A stretch of 64,000 nucleotides of DNA from Porphyra umbilicalis (lineage: Eukaryota > Rhodophyta > Bangiophyceae > Bangiales > Bangiaceae), in contig KV918984.1 in the NCBI GenBank assembly GCA_002049455.2, positions 62,001 to 126,000 of the forward strand, in the 5' to 3' direction. Positions within the stretch are counted from its first letter, which is position 1, and the number at the start of each line of letters is the position of its first letter. Position numbers and translations under genes: made by a program. Below the pieces are notes generated by a model, which worked only from the letters and a program-made list of their open reading frames with translations, ran no database searches and was not told where the DNA came from. This document shows positions 43,652 through 55,091 of the stretch, in pieces.

Positions 43652-44515
43652 CTACGACAGGAAGCCGAGCTTGCTGCCATTCTCCTTCGCTACCCGAATG
43701 AGGTTCTGGCGCATCTTAGGGCCCGTGCCGGAAAAGTCACAGAAGGCAGTGATAGCCTGAGGATACCGAAAAGCAAATGGGCAATAGAAGGCAGGACACA
43801 GGGCGCAACGACAAAAAGAAACACAGAAGACGAACAAGAACTGTCAGATGCTGTACGCAATACGACATTCAAGGACCAGATGCTCGAGACATGTGACATG
43901 GCCGCTTCAAAAAGCATGAAGGTCGGCTTCGAAAAAGCACGAAAGCCCGCTCCGTCGATGCATGAACAGCCACGGGCGGCGCGGCAGAGTAGGCGGACAC
44001 ACGCGGGAGAGAAAACGTACCTGTGAGTGCAGCGCAATGCCCTTGCCACGCAGCTTGTTCAAGGGCTTGTCTCCAATGACCAGCCTCGTCAGCACAAGTG
44101 CGGGGGTGAAAGGACCGAACTGCAGTGACAAATGAGAAAGGACAGGCAGTGGACAGGATGGAAACAAGAACCGAAAGGTAGATAGGCACAATACGAAGAC
44201 GTTAGCATTGAACCATACCCGTGTAAACGCATGGCCCAGTGTTCCGCAGACGACACCCCACGCCGGCACCATGGCACGATTCCCAATGGAGCGATTCCCG
44301 AACCCGAATTCCAGATACACGCGTCGCATCCCGCTCACCCAGAAGAGCCAACGTACCTTCGCCACACGCGCCATGCTCCACTTGGCTGGCCTAGCTACCA
44401 CCACTGAGGCCGGGGTGGGGCACACCGGGAACGCGCCCGCCAGAGCAGGCGACGAGGCAGCCGCGAGCGCAGGCCGCCTGTTCAGAGACAGCGGGGCAGC
44501 AGCGACAAACGCCAT
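43652..44515 (-). CDS. PGR5: PGR5, cyclic electron flow around photosystem I
   Basis: Three exons: 44515-44357, 44119-44021 and 43756-43652. Both donors are GTACGT, both introns are phase 0, and the joined protein is 120 aa. The first about 50 residues are a plastid transit peptide starting MAFVAAAPLSLNRR, the MAFV type usual in red algae. The mature part has the whole PGR5 signature: FGPFTPALVLTRLVIGDK, LNKLRGKGIALHSQ, ITAFCDFSGTG and RQNLIRVAKENGSKLGFL. PGR5 is a small stromal/thylakoid-associated protein needed for antimycin-sensitive cyclic electron transport from ferredoxin to plastoquinone. It builds the proton gradient and protects photosystem I. In plants it acts with PGRL1; no PGRL1 is in this window. 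The mature length fits the family. This is the most secure functional call here. Confidence 0.95.
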
Positions 44516-46363
44516 GATGGGGGAAGAAGGGCGGGGGGAGTGGAAGGGATGAAGACAAAAAAATGGGAAGTGGGAACCAGTCCGCGACGGTCGGGATGTT
44601 GGGGACGACGGAGGTGGCGGGGCGGTTGACAAGGAGGGTACGATCTGGCCGACGGGCGATCGAGTACGCGGATGGGTGGCGAGCAACGTCGCCGGCTCGA
44701 GCTGCGCTGGGGAGAGCTCAAGAGCAACCCCGCGGAAATGGGGGCGCCGGTGCTCCGTGTGGGCTCGCCTCAGGCGGTTGTTGATTGGCTGTGATGCTCG
44801 CTGGACAGATGCAAGTGACCACGTGTGCATGGCATTTGTGGTTGCCTGGCGTCCGGTGCGAAACGTCGCCGGCAGATTAGTCCAATCAAGAACGGGTCCA
44901 CCGCTGCACGAATGCCAGCCGCACGGGTGCCGCGCGGGTCCCCTTGTGGTGGCGGACGGAGCGCCACCAAGAGCGGGTGGTGACCACACGACACAACAAT
45001 TCTATACTTGTTACACAACAGAGCGTTGCTTACAGCTTACGCTTCGTCGTGCAGTGCGGCCTGGATAGTAATTGGCAAACAAGTGGGCCAGACGCAATCG
45101 ACTTCATGCGTGAGATGACCCAGCGCTTCCTTTCGATCTGCGCTCCACCCATGCGCGACGTGAACCGCAAAAACACCTGCGGATGGTTGACTCCGACTGT
45201 ATCCCCCGTTGACACTGGTGGCATTGGTGGAAGATGCTCTTTTGTGCCCTCTCTCGCCTTGCGCATGCGGCCCCTACTGCCTGGATGCCGCTCTGCCAGC
45301 CGACGTGCCCCCAACGACATGTGCTCGCTGACGAAATCTGCACTGTGCCTCCCACCCGTTGTCCAACACGCCCCCTGCCCAACCTCGCGAAATACTCATT
45401 CTCCCGTGTCAGAACTTTGGGATGTTCCATCTACTCTGTTGAGGGGCGGGCAGGTAAGGGAGGCGGAACAGCAGTCATACTGTTCGGAGCCGACAGCCTT
45501 GCTGGCTGGCGAACCCGACTGAACCGGGTGGGGGGGCACACCGACGCCACCACCGGACTGTGGGCACGCCCCCTCCCCCACCCGCCCCCCCCTCAAGGCC
45601 GCCACAGACGCGACGGGGTTGACCGGCCGCCACCGCCGCCGCCGCTGGGTTGGCCGCCACGGCGCTGCGCGACACGAATCTGCGCCTGCGATACCGTACA
45701 GGGGGGGGGGCGGGAATGGGGAGATATGGACGCTCTGCAGACCGCCTCTTTCGGGGGGAAGGGGGGCCTGGCACCGGTGGCGGATGGATGTGATCACCGG
45801 GGGTGGGGGTGGTGAACCTCGACGGGGGCGCTCCTCGAGGAGAGGGGAGCCGGAAGCCAGAGTGGCTCGGTAGCCGACTGCAGTGCACGGAACGTGCCTG
45901 TTGGGGGGGTCGGGAGGGTGCACGCTGCTGCCGGCGGCAGCGGGCGGCCGGCGGACGACTGCCGGCAGTCGCTCGGCGGTGGCTTGCCGGGACGGCCCCG
46001 GGCGGTGGCTTGCGGACGCTGGCGTGGAGGGGGGGTGCGCTGATCGCCATGATCAGGGGGGTGCGTGGACGCTGCCGGCGGCCACTGGCACGGCTCGCGG
46101 GGCCGTCTGTGCTTGAGCCGTGGGAGCTCGCGGGCGGCTCGCCAGCCCGTCGGTGGCCTTCAGAAGCCAGCGCCGGCGTCGCCGGCCCAAAGACCCCCGC
46201 CGCGCCGCCCGACGCGACAGCCCCGGTCGTGGTCTGCACCGCTCGCCCTTCGTGCCTCGACCCGCCGACCGCCCCCGCCGACCGCACCCGCCGTCCGCCT
46301 TCACCCCCGCCGTGCACCTTCCACCCCTTTTGCCCAGCACCCCCAACCCCCGACCCCTGCATC
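44516..46363. other. Shared upstream region of PGR5 and the FKBP-like gene
   Basis: PGR5 and the FKBP-like gene diverge across 1.85 kb. No TATA box, repeat or further gene could be supported. The frames in it are short or of low complexity. Confidence 0.4.
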
Positions 46364-47500
46364 ATGGCCTCCCTGGCCCAAGACCCGATGGCGACATTTG
46401 TCCCCGTCACCCCCGATGGCAGCGTCCGCAAGCGCACCATCCGCGCAGGCGCCGACGACAGGGTCGGCACGCCGACCAAGATGACCATCCACTACTCCAT
46501 CCGCGTCACCCCGACGGTCGGGTCGCCGCCACCCGCACCGGCGGCGGTGTCCGCCGGCGCTGCGCCCGTGCCCGTGCCCGCCCCGATCGTCCTTGAGGAC
46601 AGCCGCACCCGCCGCCGCCTGCGTGGCGGCCCGCTGACGTTTACGCCCGGCTCGTCGGCGCTGCTGCCTGGCGTCGAGGCGCTGGCGGCGTCGCTCGGGA
46701 CGGGGGAGGTGGCGCTCGGCTTGCTCTCCCCGGCTGCGGCGTTTGGGTCCTCCCCGGCGCTCCGCCGCCGCCGGCCGGCATTGGCAGCGTCCACGCTCCT
46801 CGTCACCATCGAGTGCGTGGCGGTCGACCGGGCCGTGTCGTTGGCCGACCTGCTCACGTTGCCGCCGCCGGCCCGGCTCGGCGTCATCCGCCGGACGGTG
46901 CGCAAGGGTGACGCCGCGACATCATGCGGCGAGGCAGCCGCCGCCTACCTCCACGCCCTCGCCTTTCTGGACTTTGCGCAAGTGGCCACGCCGGCAACCT
47001 CGGGTAGGGGTGCCCAGGCGTCAGCAGAGGCGGTGGTCAAGGCTCCCGCCGGCGCGCCGGCGCTTTCCCCGACAGGCGTCCTCCCCGCGACCCCCGAGCC
47101 GTGCTCCTCGTGCAGTGACGGGGAGGGCGCGCCAAGCTTCTCTGACATTACCAGCGATGTCGCCTCGTCAGACGAGGACGAGATGGGGTCGCCACGGTCG
47201 CGGCCGCCGCCCGTCGTTCGGTCGCTCTTTGGCAAGCCCGCCGCCACGGGGCCCCGGTCATCGTTAGTTGACGTCTTCCCGACTCGCGCCGACTCGGCGG
47301 CAGTCGCCCGGTCGGCCGTTTTCGAGGAGGTGGCCGTCCTCCGCTTGACTGCCTGCATCGGGTTGGCCAAGGCCAATGCGGTTGCTGGGGAGTGGGCGGC
47401 GGTCCGCCACGCTGCCACCGCCGCCCTGTCCTCGTGCCCGGCATCGACAGAGGCGCGCCACTACCTGGGCGTCGCTGACGACGCACAGGCCGCTGTGTGA
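46364..47500 (+). CDS. Divergent FKBP/TPR-like protein
   Basis: Single exon, 378 aa, from ATG 46364. Residues about 20-155 follow the order of an FKBP fold: KRTIRAGADD, KMTIHYSIRV, an inserted Pro/Ala-rich loop, GGPLTFTPGSSALLPGVEAL, LGTGEVALGLLSP..AFG, then STLLVTIECVAV. The residues that form the peptidyl-prolyl active site (the FD..S motif and the aromatic pocket) are mostly absent, so catalysis is unlikely. The rest resembles a broken TPR unit: a helical stretch around 165-205 and a final one (LRLTACIGLAKANAVAGEW, then a helix ending YLGVADD), separated by a Ser/acidic linker. This plan recalls FKBP38- and FKBP62-type co-chaperones that bind Hsp90 through TPRs. The match is by pattern, so this is a tentative call. 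Confidence 0.45.
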   Translation: MASLAQDPMATFVPVTPDGSVRKRTIRAGADDRVGTPTKMTIHYSIRVTPTVGSPPPAPAAVSAGAAPVPVPAPIVLEDSRTRRRLRGGPLTFTPGSSALLPGVEALAASLGTGEVALGLLSPAAAFGSSPALRRRRPALAASTLLVTIECVAVDRAVSLADLLTLPPPARLGVIRRTVRKGDAATSCGEAAAAYLHALAFLDFAQVATPATSGRGAQASAEAVVKAPAGAPALSPTGVLPATPEPCSSCSDGEGAPSFSDITSDVASSDEDEMGSPRSRPPPVVRSLFGKPAATGPRSSLVDVFPTRADSAAVARSAVFEEVAVLRLTACIGLAKANAVAGEWAAVRHAATAALSSCPASTEARHYLGVADDAQAAV

Positions 47501-48370
47501 GGGGGACTGCCGGCCTCGGGGGGTTCACACTTGTACAGACTGTAGCAAACGCCGGTGTGGTTTTTTCGTCACCATGAACGAATCTTCTTTGTGCTTCTTG
47601 CAATCACCGCACCGGCATCCGGCAGCCATATTGGGGCGCTTCATTTCTTTCGCTTATGCAAGGCAGGCAATAACGATGTGAAGAAACAGAGGCGACCCGC
47701 GCCATCAACCAGTCCAGCACGTAACCGCGAGCGCCATGAGCGGACAGCGCCCAGATGCTCATGACGTGACGGTGGGCAGGGCAATAACCGTCATGACGCC
47801 GGTCGCTCGGAGCTGAAAGTGGCGGTGCCTGCAGCGACGTTGCTGTCCCTGTCGAGCTACGCTCCCACTTCAGAAGACATGCCAAGGAAGCGCGAGAAGT
47901 CTCGAAGCCCAGAGCCAAAGACGGTCGACCGCCTGTCCAGCTGCACAAAAGTGAGGCAGCCCACAGTGAAGGAAGCCTCGCACACTGGCGACACGCAGGC
48001 TGCCATATCAAGTGAGGCGATGACGGCGCAGTGGTCTGCAGAGCAAGTGCTGGCGGCAATCCCTGTTTTTCTTGCGCACCATTGCTGAGCAAGCCGCTAT
48101 GGCGCGTCAGCAGCTATTGCTTGTATTACTGGGCGTGGTGGATCTGGGCTGCTCTTGTCTTCATCATTGGAAGAGTTGTCGCGGTGCGTGGTGTCGCCGA
48201 GCTTTTGGTGCCACGGGACCGCATCTGATCCGTAGAACGATATTGCGAAAATGTTCCAATACCACCGGTGAAGCGGGTTTGAAAAAGAGTTACGGGTGAT
48301 AAACAGACCTAAATACCGAATGTGTCGCACGGGATGTCCTTCCTACAGTGGGCAGGACACGGCATGCATA
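47501..48370. other. Intergenic, no gene recognised
   Basis: Short frames only. It ends at the TA that borders MITE copy 2. Confidence 0.35.
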
Positions 48371-48542
48371 TTGCTGTCTTCCCAATTTTGGCCGATCCAG
48401 TCGATGTCAAGAGGGGTGATCAACAGTGTGAAACAGCGTCTCAGCCATCCATTCAGCCGGATAAAGTCGATTGACCAATGGGCTGTTGACCCAGACTCCT
48501 TCTTGACTTTGACCACATCGGCCAAAATTGGGAGAACAGCAA
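48371..48542. mobile_element. MITE family 1, copy 2
   Basis: 172 bp, flanked by TA (48369-48370 and 48543-48544). The ends TTGCTGTCTTCCCAATTTTG and its near complement match the copy at 5777-5937, and the centre (CAGCCATCCATTC, GACCAATGG) matches that copy in reverse. Differences between the copies are scattered, so neither is very young. Confidence 0.85.
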
Positions 48543-49234
48543 TATCATCTTCCTTCAGCGGTTTCGGGGGGGCTTTCTCTCCCATACTGTTCTGGCGGTG
48601 ACCTCGCACGATGATTGTGCTTTGGTGATCATGAAGCTGCGTTCCCCCTCCTGTCCTTGCCGTGACGACAACCTGCCGAAACATGTTGCGCACCTTCCCG
48701 AATCTCCCGCCGTGTGGCAGGCCCCTTGCCAGTCGCGGGCCCGCTGTTGTCGCAGGCAGAGGTGTCCGTGTTGTGGCGAACTGTGAGCGTTTGCGCCTGT
48801 AGGTTTGTTTTCTTGCTCGTTTCTCTTGATCTCGGGCAGGAACTGGCGGCTATGGGGTGACGGGTGCAGCCCCAGGCGCAGCAGGAGTTGCACAACGACG
48901 GTCGACCATCAGCAAGGTTGCTGCCACGCAGCATGGGTGACGGTGGCAGGAGAGGGCAAGGGCGGCTCGTGGCCGACGCTGTGGGGGGGGGCTTGAATGC
49001 GCACCCGGACGCTGAACGCCACCCGCCGCGCGGGCTACCCGCGCGCCGCACTGTCCAACCCGCCGCCGCCGCAACAGGCGGCGCGCGTCTCCCCCGCGAG
49101 CACCGTGCCGTCCGCGTCACTCCCGTGGCGTGCATCTCGTGGGCGGTGGTGGTTGCCCCACCGCTTCCGGCCGTGCCCCTCATCGCCCTCGTCTTCCACT
49201 GCACCTTCCGCCGCGCCCTTCGTGTCAATTTGGC
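48543..49234. other. Upstream region of helical-domain gene
   Basis: No separate gene is recognised. The last 200 bases are pyrimidine-rich and may be the leader. Confidence 0.35.
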
Positions 49235-51238
49235 ATGGAGCCACCAGAGGGGGCGCCGCCCCTCTCGACGGCCGCGCTCACCCCGCTGACGGCTGATGCT
49301 TTGGCGGCGCGCGCAAGCGGTGGCGGTGGCGGTGTCGGTAGCTACAGCCGTACTGGCGGCGGCGGCGGCGAGAGTGACGGCGACGGCGACTTGCTGGAAC
49401 AGTCATTGCCCATGTCTCGCCGCGCATCGGTGGACTCCATCCTCGGCAGTGTCGTCGACTTTGGCTCCGACTGCGGCAACGGCGGCGGAGGCGGCGTGGA
49501 CGATGGCAACATCGACAACAGCAGCGGCTCAGACTCATCGTCAGAGTACGGGGCGGCGACAGAGGACCAGGCCTTGTGGTCTGTCGTCGACGTGGCTCTC
49601 GCGTCCAAGTCGCTTTCCTCCCCCACTGTCGACGGGGCCGGCGCCGCCGCCGACGACGGGGAGGACGCAGATGACGGGGCAAGGTTCGCCGGCGGTCAGC
49701 GTGGTGGCCTGGGTGACAGCATTGGCGGTGGTGGAGGTGCTGCCAGCGCTCCTAGCCGCGGCGTGGACCTGCTCCTGGGCGACCGCGCGCGGGGTGGGAG
49801 GATACTCGATTTGCAGTCGGCCGCGTCTCCCCCCGACGCCACCCCCATCCGGTTGAACACACCCCAGCTTTTTCTGTCACCCGTCTCGGCCGAGTCTTGC
49901 GATGACAGGGAGGCGGCCGTTGCTGGTGCCTTCGACCGCGTCTGCTCCCCACCCGGCGCGGCGGCGACGCCCGAACTGGACCCGTCACCTATGTTGGACT
50001 TGGCCGGCCGCGGCCGACGCGGCGGGGCGTTGGCTGCCGCGGCTGGCAAGGGTGCCACAACCGTCGTTGTCTGTGGCGTCATGCAGCGGGGGATCAGTCT
50101 CGACGACGATGACGGCCTGTTTGCTGACGACGTGACAAACTTGCGGCTGACGCCCTTGACGGTGGAGCATCTGCCGTCGGGCGAGGTGGAAGGGACCTCC
50201 TCGGCGCGCTCCTCGGGTTTGATTGCGGGAATGCTCCCACGGACCGGTTCCCACTCGGAGAGCGAGGGCAGCTACGGGCTCGCGCCCATGGCGAGCAACG
50301 TTGCGGAGGCGGCGGAGATGGCGGTGCCGAGCCTCATGGCTGACCGCGGCGTCGCCCTCTTCTTCCGGGAGTTGGCGCAGACGGGTTTTCATTCGCCGAT
50401 GCTATGCAGCTCCGACTATGGCCGCCGCTGGTCGTGGGCGTCGGATCCGTTTGTACTCAAGAACAATGCGATGCGGCGGGAGCTGTTTGACCTCGTCCAG
50501 TGCACGGACGCCATCCGGGTCATTGCCTCCAGCTTGACGATCCTCCACTTGAAGGAGCTGCAAGTATGGTTGACGGGCTTTTTTCGCTTCTCCCATCTCT
50601 TCTTTGAGCTCGACGCCAAGGTGCTCCTGCCGGCAGTGCAGTCAGCGGTTGGCATGCGAGACCACGACGCGAAGCGCGCCATCCGCTTCCTGTCGACCAC
50701 CCGTGACTGGCTGCTGATGAAGCAGGAGGAGGTGAGCGCGTATTTGGATGGCCTTACCTCCTTCCCGTTGGCGGTCGTGCTGCGCCTTCTCTTCAAGTGC
50801 TTCCAGGAGCTATCCCCCCGGTACCTCGAGTACTGTACGGTGCAGGAACGACACCTGCCGCCGCTGCTGCTGCGGACGCATCAGCCCAAGGACAAGGCTC
50901 TTCTCGAGACCAAGATGCTCGCCCTCGCGCGTGGCCACAACAAGTCGGGTGAGTCGGTCGTCTTCCTCCTCAGCTGGATGAACGACAAGCGGCTGCTCAA
51001 CGCGTGGATCGCTGCGCGTCTCACGTGGCGCCAGCGGCTGTCGTACAATGGGTGGGTGGAGGCGTTTCGGAGTAACCACCGGCGGATCGTCGAGTTTTTC
51101 CACGCGCTCGAAGCCGAGACGACCGAGAAGCTGCGCAACGACCGTGAGCAGCGGGTGCGAAGCATGCGGTACAAGTACCCGTCGAGTACCAACATGACAC
51201 CCCGGTCACGCGTTGGTGGCGAAAGTGTGGCCTTGTGA
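49235..51238 (+). CDS. Large protein with C-terminal helical domain, unrecognised
   Basis: Single exon, 667 aa. ATG 49235 (MEPPEGAPPLSTAALT) is preferred over upstream non-ATG openings. The first about 380 residues are low-complexity, rich in Gly, Ser, Ala and Asp, with repeated acidic patches and many possible phosphorylation sites (SRRASVDSILGS). From about residue 385 a well-formed, mostly helical domain begins: ALFFRELAQTGFHSPMLC, FVLKNNAMRRELFDLVQCTD, ILHLKELQVWLTGFFRFSHL, then a long helix pair to WMNDKRLLNAWIAARLTW and a final helix FHALEAETTEKLRNDRE. The His-rich first helices faintly recall hemerythrin-like bundles, but a full metal ligand set is not evident. Family unknown; possibly a cytoplasmic regulatory protein. 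Confidence 0.55.
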   Translation: MEPPEGAPPLSTAALTPLTADALAARASGGGGGVGSYSRTGGGGGESDGDGDLLEQSLPMSRRASVDSILGSVVDFGSDCGNGGGGGVDDGNIDNSSGSDSSSEYGAATEDQALWSVVDVALASKSLSSPTVDGAGAAADDGEDADDGARFAGGQRGGLGDSIGGGGGAASAPSRGVDLLLGDRARGGRILDLQSAASPPDATPIRLNTPQLFLSPVSAESCDDREAAVAGAFDRVCSPPGAAATPELDPSPMLDLAGRGRRGGALAAAAGKGATTVVVCGVMQRGISLDDDDGLFADDVTNLRLTPLTVEHLPSGEVEGTSSARSSGLIAGMLPRTGSHSESEGSYGLAPMASNVAEAAEMAVPSLMADRGVALFFRELAQTGFHSPMLCSSDYGRRWSWASDPFVLKNNAMRRELFDLVQCTDAIRVIASSLTILHLKELQVWLTGFFRFSHLFFELDAKVLLPAVQSAVGMRDHDAKRAIRFLSTTRDWLLMKQEEVSAYLDGLTSFPLAVVLRLLFKCFQELSPRYLEYCTVQERHLPPLLLRTHQPKDKALLETKMLALARGHNKSGESVVFLLSWMNDKRLLNAWIAARLTWRQRLSYNGWVEAFRSNHRRIVEFFHALEAETTEKLRNDREQRVRSMRYKYPSSTNMTPRSRVGGESVAL

Positions 51239-53035
51239 GAAGGACGGGGAGGGAGGGGAGGTCGACGGAAGACATGAGACGGAGGAGAAGGGAGGTTCGC
51301 CGCTGACGTCGCAGAGGGACCTCATGATCAGCTTAGGCTGGGCCATGACGGCTGGCGGGACAATTCACGTCGGCTGTTGGGTCCACATGCTCCTCCGGAA
51401 TCATGGGCTCTTCACGTACCGAGCAGTGGATGTGACCTCGTAGTCTGGGGCTGGCGAGTGCAAGAGTGACCGTCGCTGCCTGAAGCAATACATACAACGG
51501 ACCTTGGGACGGTCTGGATGATGTGGGAACAACTGGTCTTGACGAGAGGCGCTCAGAGCCCACCATCAGCCGCAATTCCGGTCGTTGGTGAAGGGCTGTC
51601 ACAAAATGCCATGCGGCAAGAAAACAAGGGTACCAAGAAGAAGATCGCTTTTACTCAATGCGAAGAGAGCCCCTCGAAAAAGAAGACACGTTCCCGCACT
51701 TGATCAACATAACGAAGCGATCATGCGCGGGACGCTCTCCAACACACATCGTCGACCGTGGTCGACCCAGTAAACAACACGCGGCGAATAGAACTCCAAC
51801 GGCTACTGCAACCTCCACAACGAACAACGACCGGAACGCAAACGGACAGCAGGCACGACAGGGGGGTGGGGACTCGCTCCTGAAGAGCGTAGAAAAAAGT
51901 GGGTCAAGTGAAGCGATAATGGTGGTCAAGTCCGGCCACCTTCAGTAAAAAGCGGAAAGCGGGTTCGCCATGACCTGACCGCCCGCTTCGAGGTTGCGGA
52001 ACAGTGCGGTGGCCGGGAGCGTGGGGGCACGTCGGCAGGGTCTTATAGTCCGGCAGCGGGCGGGCAAGCCGTCTGGGATGGTGCCCCCCTCCATTGTCTG
52101 TCTGCCCACATTGATTTCGTGTGAGTCTGACAGTGGCGCAGACCAAATCAAAGGTACCTGGGGATGGAGTAAGTACATTAGACTGCGTACTCTGTCACTC
52201 GTGACCATCGCGTGCGTCGCGCGGCGTCGAATCGACCGCTGCTTTCTTGAACGAACGAGTGCGTCCGCCTCGCTCGGAATGTGGTGGCTGGTGGGGAAGG
52301 TGAGATCCAGCACCAATGGTCGACTTGGCGGTGGTTGCTTGCCGGCTGTTTCCTCACGTGGATGTTGACGAGTGAAACATGCTGCTGGGGGTTGGATCCG
52401 CTGCCTCAGGTTGCTCTGGCCAAGGTACGTCTCGCGCTCTTCTTGTGTGTTCCTGTTGCTATTCTTGCTCTTCCACCTGCGACCAGTGATGATTGTATTT
52501 TCTTTCAACGGAGTGTTCACGACAGTGCTCAACGGTGAAGAAACACATACACCGCTGATTAATTTGTACCTCTGAGGCTCACAGGACCGCCGCCGTACGG
52601 ACAACGCACTTGCAGATACAGGCGTGGGAGCAAGCGACTGACATATCTAGCCTCTTCGTTGCCGTGCCCATGCCTGACGCGATTCTTCTTGCACTGATCG
52701 ATCACAGGCTGAACTGCTCATACACTTTTTTTTTTGCGATTGTCTGTGCGCAGCGCGCGCTCGTTGTGTCAAAGCATGGTGGTACATGAACCTGGTTTGC
52801 GCACCAGACATGCTAGGGCGTATGATACAGCTCGGGTGCCGCGTTGTACAGGCTCTCCCCATACCTGAAGGCATGTCGTGCGGCACAGTAGAGATGATGG
52901 AAGATGCAAGCATGCCTGAACGAAAAAGCAGTCCGCACCCTACATCCCCGTTGCGTGGTCACCCACAGTGTGAAGGAGCGCACAACACCCCCTCCACCCT
53001 CGCAGCCAATCCTAACACCCCACACCCGAGCAACC
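51239..53035. other. Spacer between convergent genes, no gene recognised
   Basis: 1.8 kb of near-average composition. Frames on both strands are under 220 aa and lack domains. A plus-strand stretch around 52281-52538 is hydrophobic but has no supported start or splice sites. Confidence 0.35.
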
Positions 53036-55091
53036 TCATCCAGCGGGCGGCGCCGACGGCGCGACCGGACTCTCAAACACCACCCCCGGCGGCGTCGACT
53101 GCAGCCAAACTTCGTCCCCCTCCACGGAGGCGTCTAGCCCCCTCTGGCCAAGCATCTCCCGGTACCGCCGGTCGAGCGCAGACATGGCCGCCCCGCCCGA
53201 CCGCTCGCTCCAGCGATTGCTGTTGCCGCCGCTGCCGCCGCCGCTAATGCTGCTGCCACTACCGCTCGCGTAGCGGTCTTCGCCCACATCGCTGACGCCG
53301 CTGCCATACCCGACTTCGGCGCCGCCGCCGTGCGTGTCGCCCGCACCCCAGCCGCCGTCGACGCCGGCGTAGTACGGGTCGGGGGCGGGGTACCGCTCCG
53401 CATCGGCCCCCGCCGACGCGTACGTGCAGTAGGCCGGGTGCGGGGCGGGGCGCGCCTCACGGGCCGGCGCTTCCCGGGCGGGCCGAGCCTTCTGCACGTC
53501 CGCCTCTTGGACAGAGGCCTCCCGCAAGGGCGACGCCCGCGCCGGCGGATCCCGCGCGGGCGGCTCCCGCGACGGCGGCGGCGGCGGCCGCAGCGGCGGT
53601 ACCGCGTCGGCGGCCGGCGGAAAGCGCCGCCCGCCGCCCGCCTTGGGCCCAGTCGACCCGGCGGCCGCCGCTGGTTCGACGGCGGCCGACGACGCGGCGG
53701 GGGCGGCCGAAGCGGACCGCGGCGTCGGGGCCGTCGACTGGGGCGCCCGTGGGGGGGGGTGGCCGACCGCGGCGGCGGCCCCGACGACGGCGGCGGCCGC
53801 ACGACCGTTGGGCGGATGGGGGCGAGTGGCGCCGCCGACCGGTCGACGGCGGGGGGGGGGGGGAGCGGGGCGCGGGCCCACGGCTGGGCGCAAGCGCGCG
53901 TGCCGCCGCGGGCACGGGTGCCGCCGACGGTGCAGGGGCCGGCCGAGGTGGCAGCGGTGGCAGCGGCCGTGTCGTCAGCGGCACTGGTGGCGGCGGCGAC
54001 GGCGGTGTGACCTCTGGCGATGGCTCAATGGCAGGGACCGGCGGCGGCGGCGCTGCGCCGCCACCCCTCCCGGCGCCCGAGGGGGCGGTCCCCCCCACCC
54101 CCCCGCTGCCCCCAGCCATTCCGTGCACAGCGAGGTGCTGCTCCCGCAGCGCCGCCAGCGACCCGTCGGCCGGCGGCACGGCAACCAGGTGGGGCCACCG
54201 CCCCCGCAGCGACTCGGCCATCCGCTGGTACGACGTGTCGTGGAGGCGCGACGCTTGCGCCGCGACAAAAGACGCCATGAGGCGGTCCATGAGCGGATCC
54301 CGCGAGGCGAGCAGCCGCTCGATCGCAAGGACCGACTGGTCCCGCAACCGCGCGCCCGCCCACATGTGTTCCGCCCGCTTCTTTTCGTTGCGCGAAAGCG
54401 TCTCGGACCGCTTCTCCGCCTTCTTCATTGCCGACGCGGAGCCACCGGGCGGCGGGGGGGTGTTGTTCAACTCTGCCACCTTGACCGCGTAGTAGTCCTC
54501 CTCCTCCCGCGCCTTGCTGAGGGACGTGAGGAGGCCCCGCGTACGCGCAACTTCGGCCATGTACGAGTCGGTGAGTTTGGCCGAGGTGCCGGCCAGGCCC
54601 GCCGCGGAGGAGGAGCCCGAGCCCGTCGCCGCCAGCGACGAAGCGGCGGCTTCCATCTGTGGCAGCAGCACCCGTGCGGCATGGTGGTTGGACACCAACG
54701 ACCCGCCGCCGCCGAAGACACCTCCATGGGCAGGCGGCGAGCCGACACTGTCGTTGCTGCCCCGCCGCTCCCCACTGCCGCCGCTCGCCGCGGAGCCCGC
54801 CACCCCCCGGCGCGTATCGTCGCTGCCGGCGGCCCCAAAGTGCACCGCTTCCATCGCCTCCCCGCCCCAGCCGGCGTAGACAGTGCGGAAGGCCGACACA
54901 AACGCATTGCCCGTCTCCCCAACGGCCGCCCAGTGCATCTGGTTGGCGGCGGCGGCGGCGAGCACCGTCGGCATTTGGCGTTCGAGGATTTCAAAGGACG
55001 CAACACGGGTCGTCAGCTCGGGGTCGGCGGCACGGCCGGCGCGGGAGCGGCGCTTGCTGCCAATGGACTTCTTGAGCGCGTGGAGCACCAT
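53036..55091 (-). CDS. BAR-like membrane-curvature protein, frame change at poly-G
   Basis: ATG 55091 opens MVLHALKKSIGSKRRSRAGR. Residues about 20-300 have the look of a BAR domain: three long, charged helices (ELTTRVASFEILERQMPTVL; a Ser/Gly insertion; YMAEVARTRGLLTSLSKARE; KKAEKRSETLSRNEKKRAEH; LIDRLMASF-type end helix), with the basic patches that bind membranes. A Pro/Ala-rich region of some 250 residues follows, which could bind SH3 domains. The C-terminus (RYREMLGQRGLDASVEGDEV, then VWLQSTPPGVVFESP) is in another frame. The change falls at a run of 13 G (53851-53863). Such proteins form crescent dimers on endocytic or other curved membranes. The BAR call is by helix pattern and order, moderately sure; the two-part reading frame is clear. 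Confidence 0.6.
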
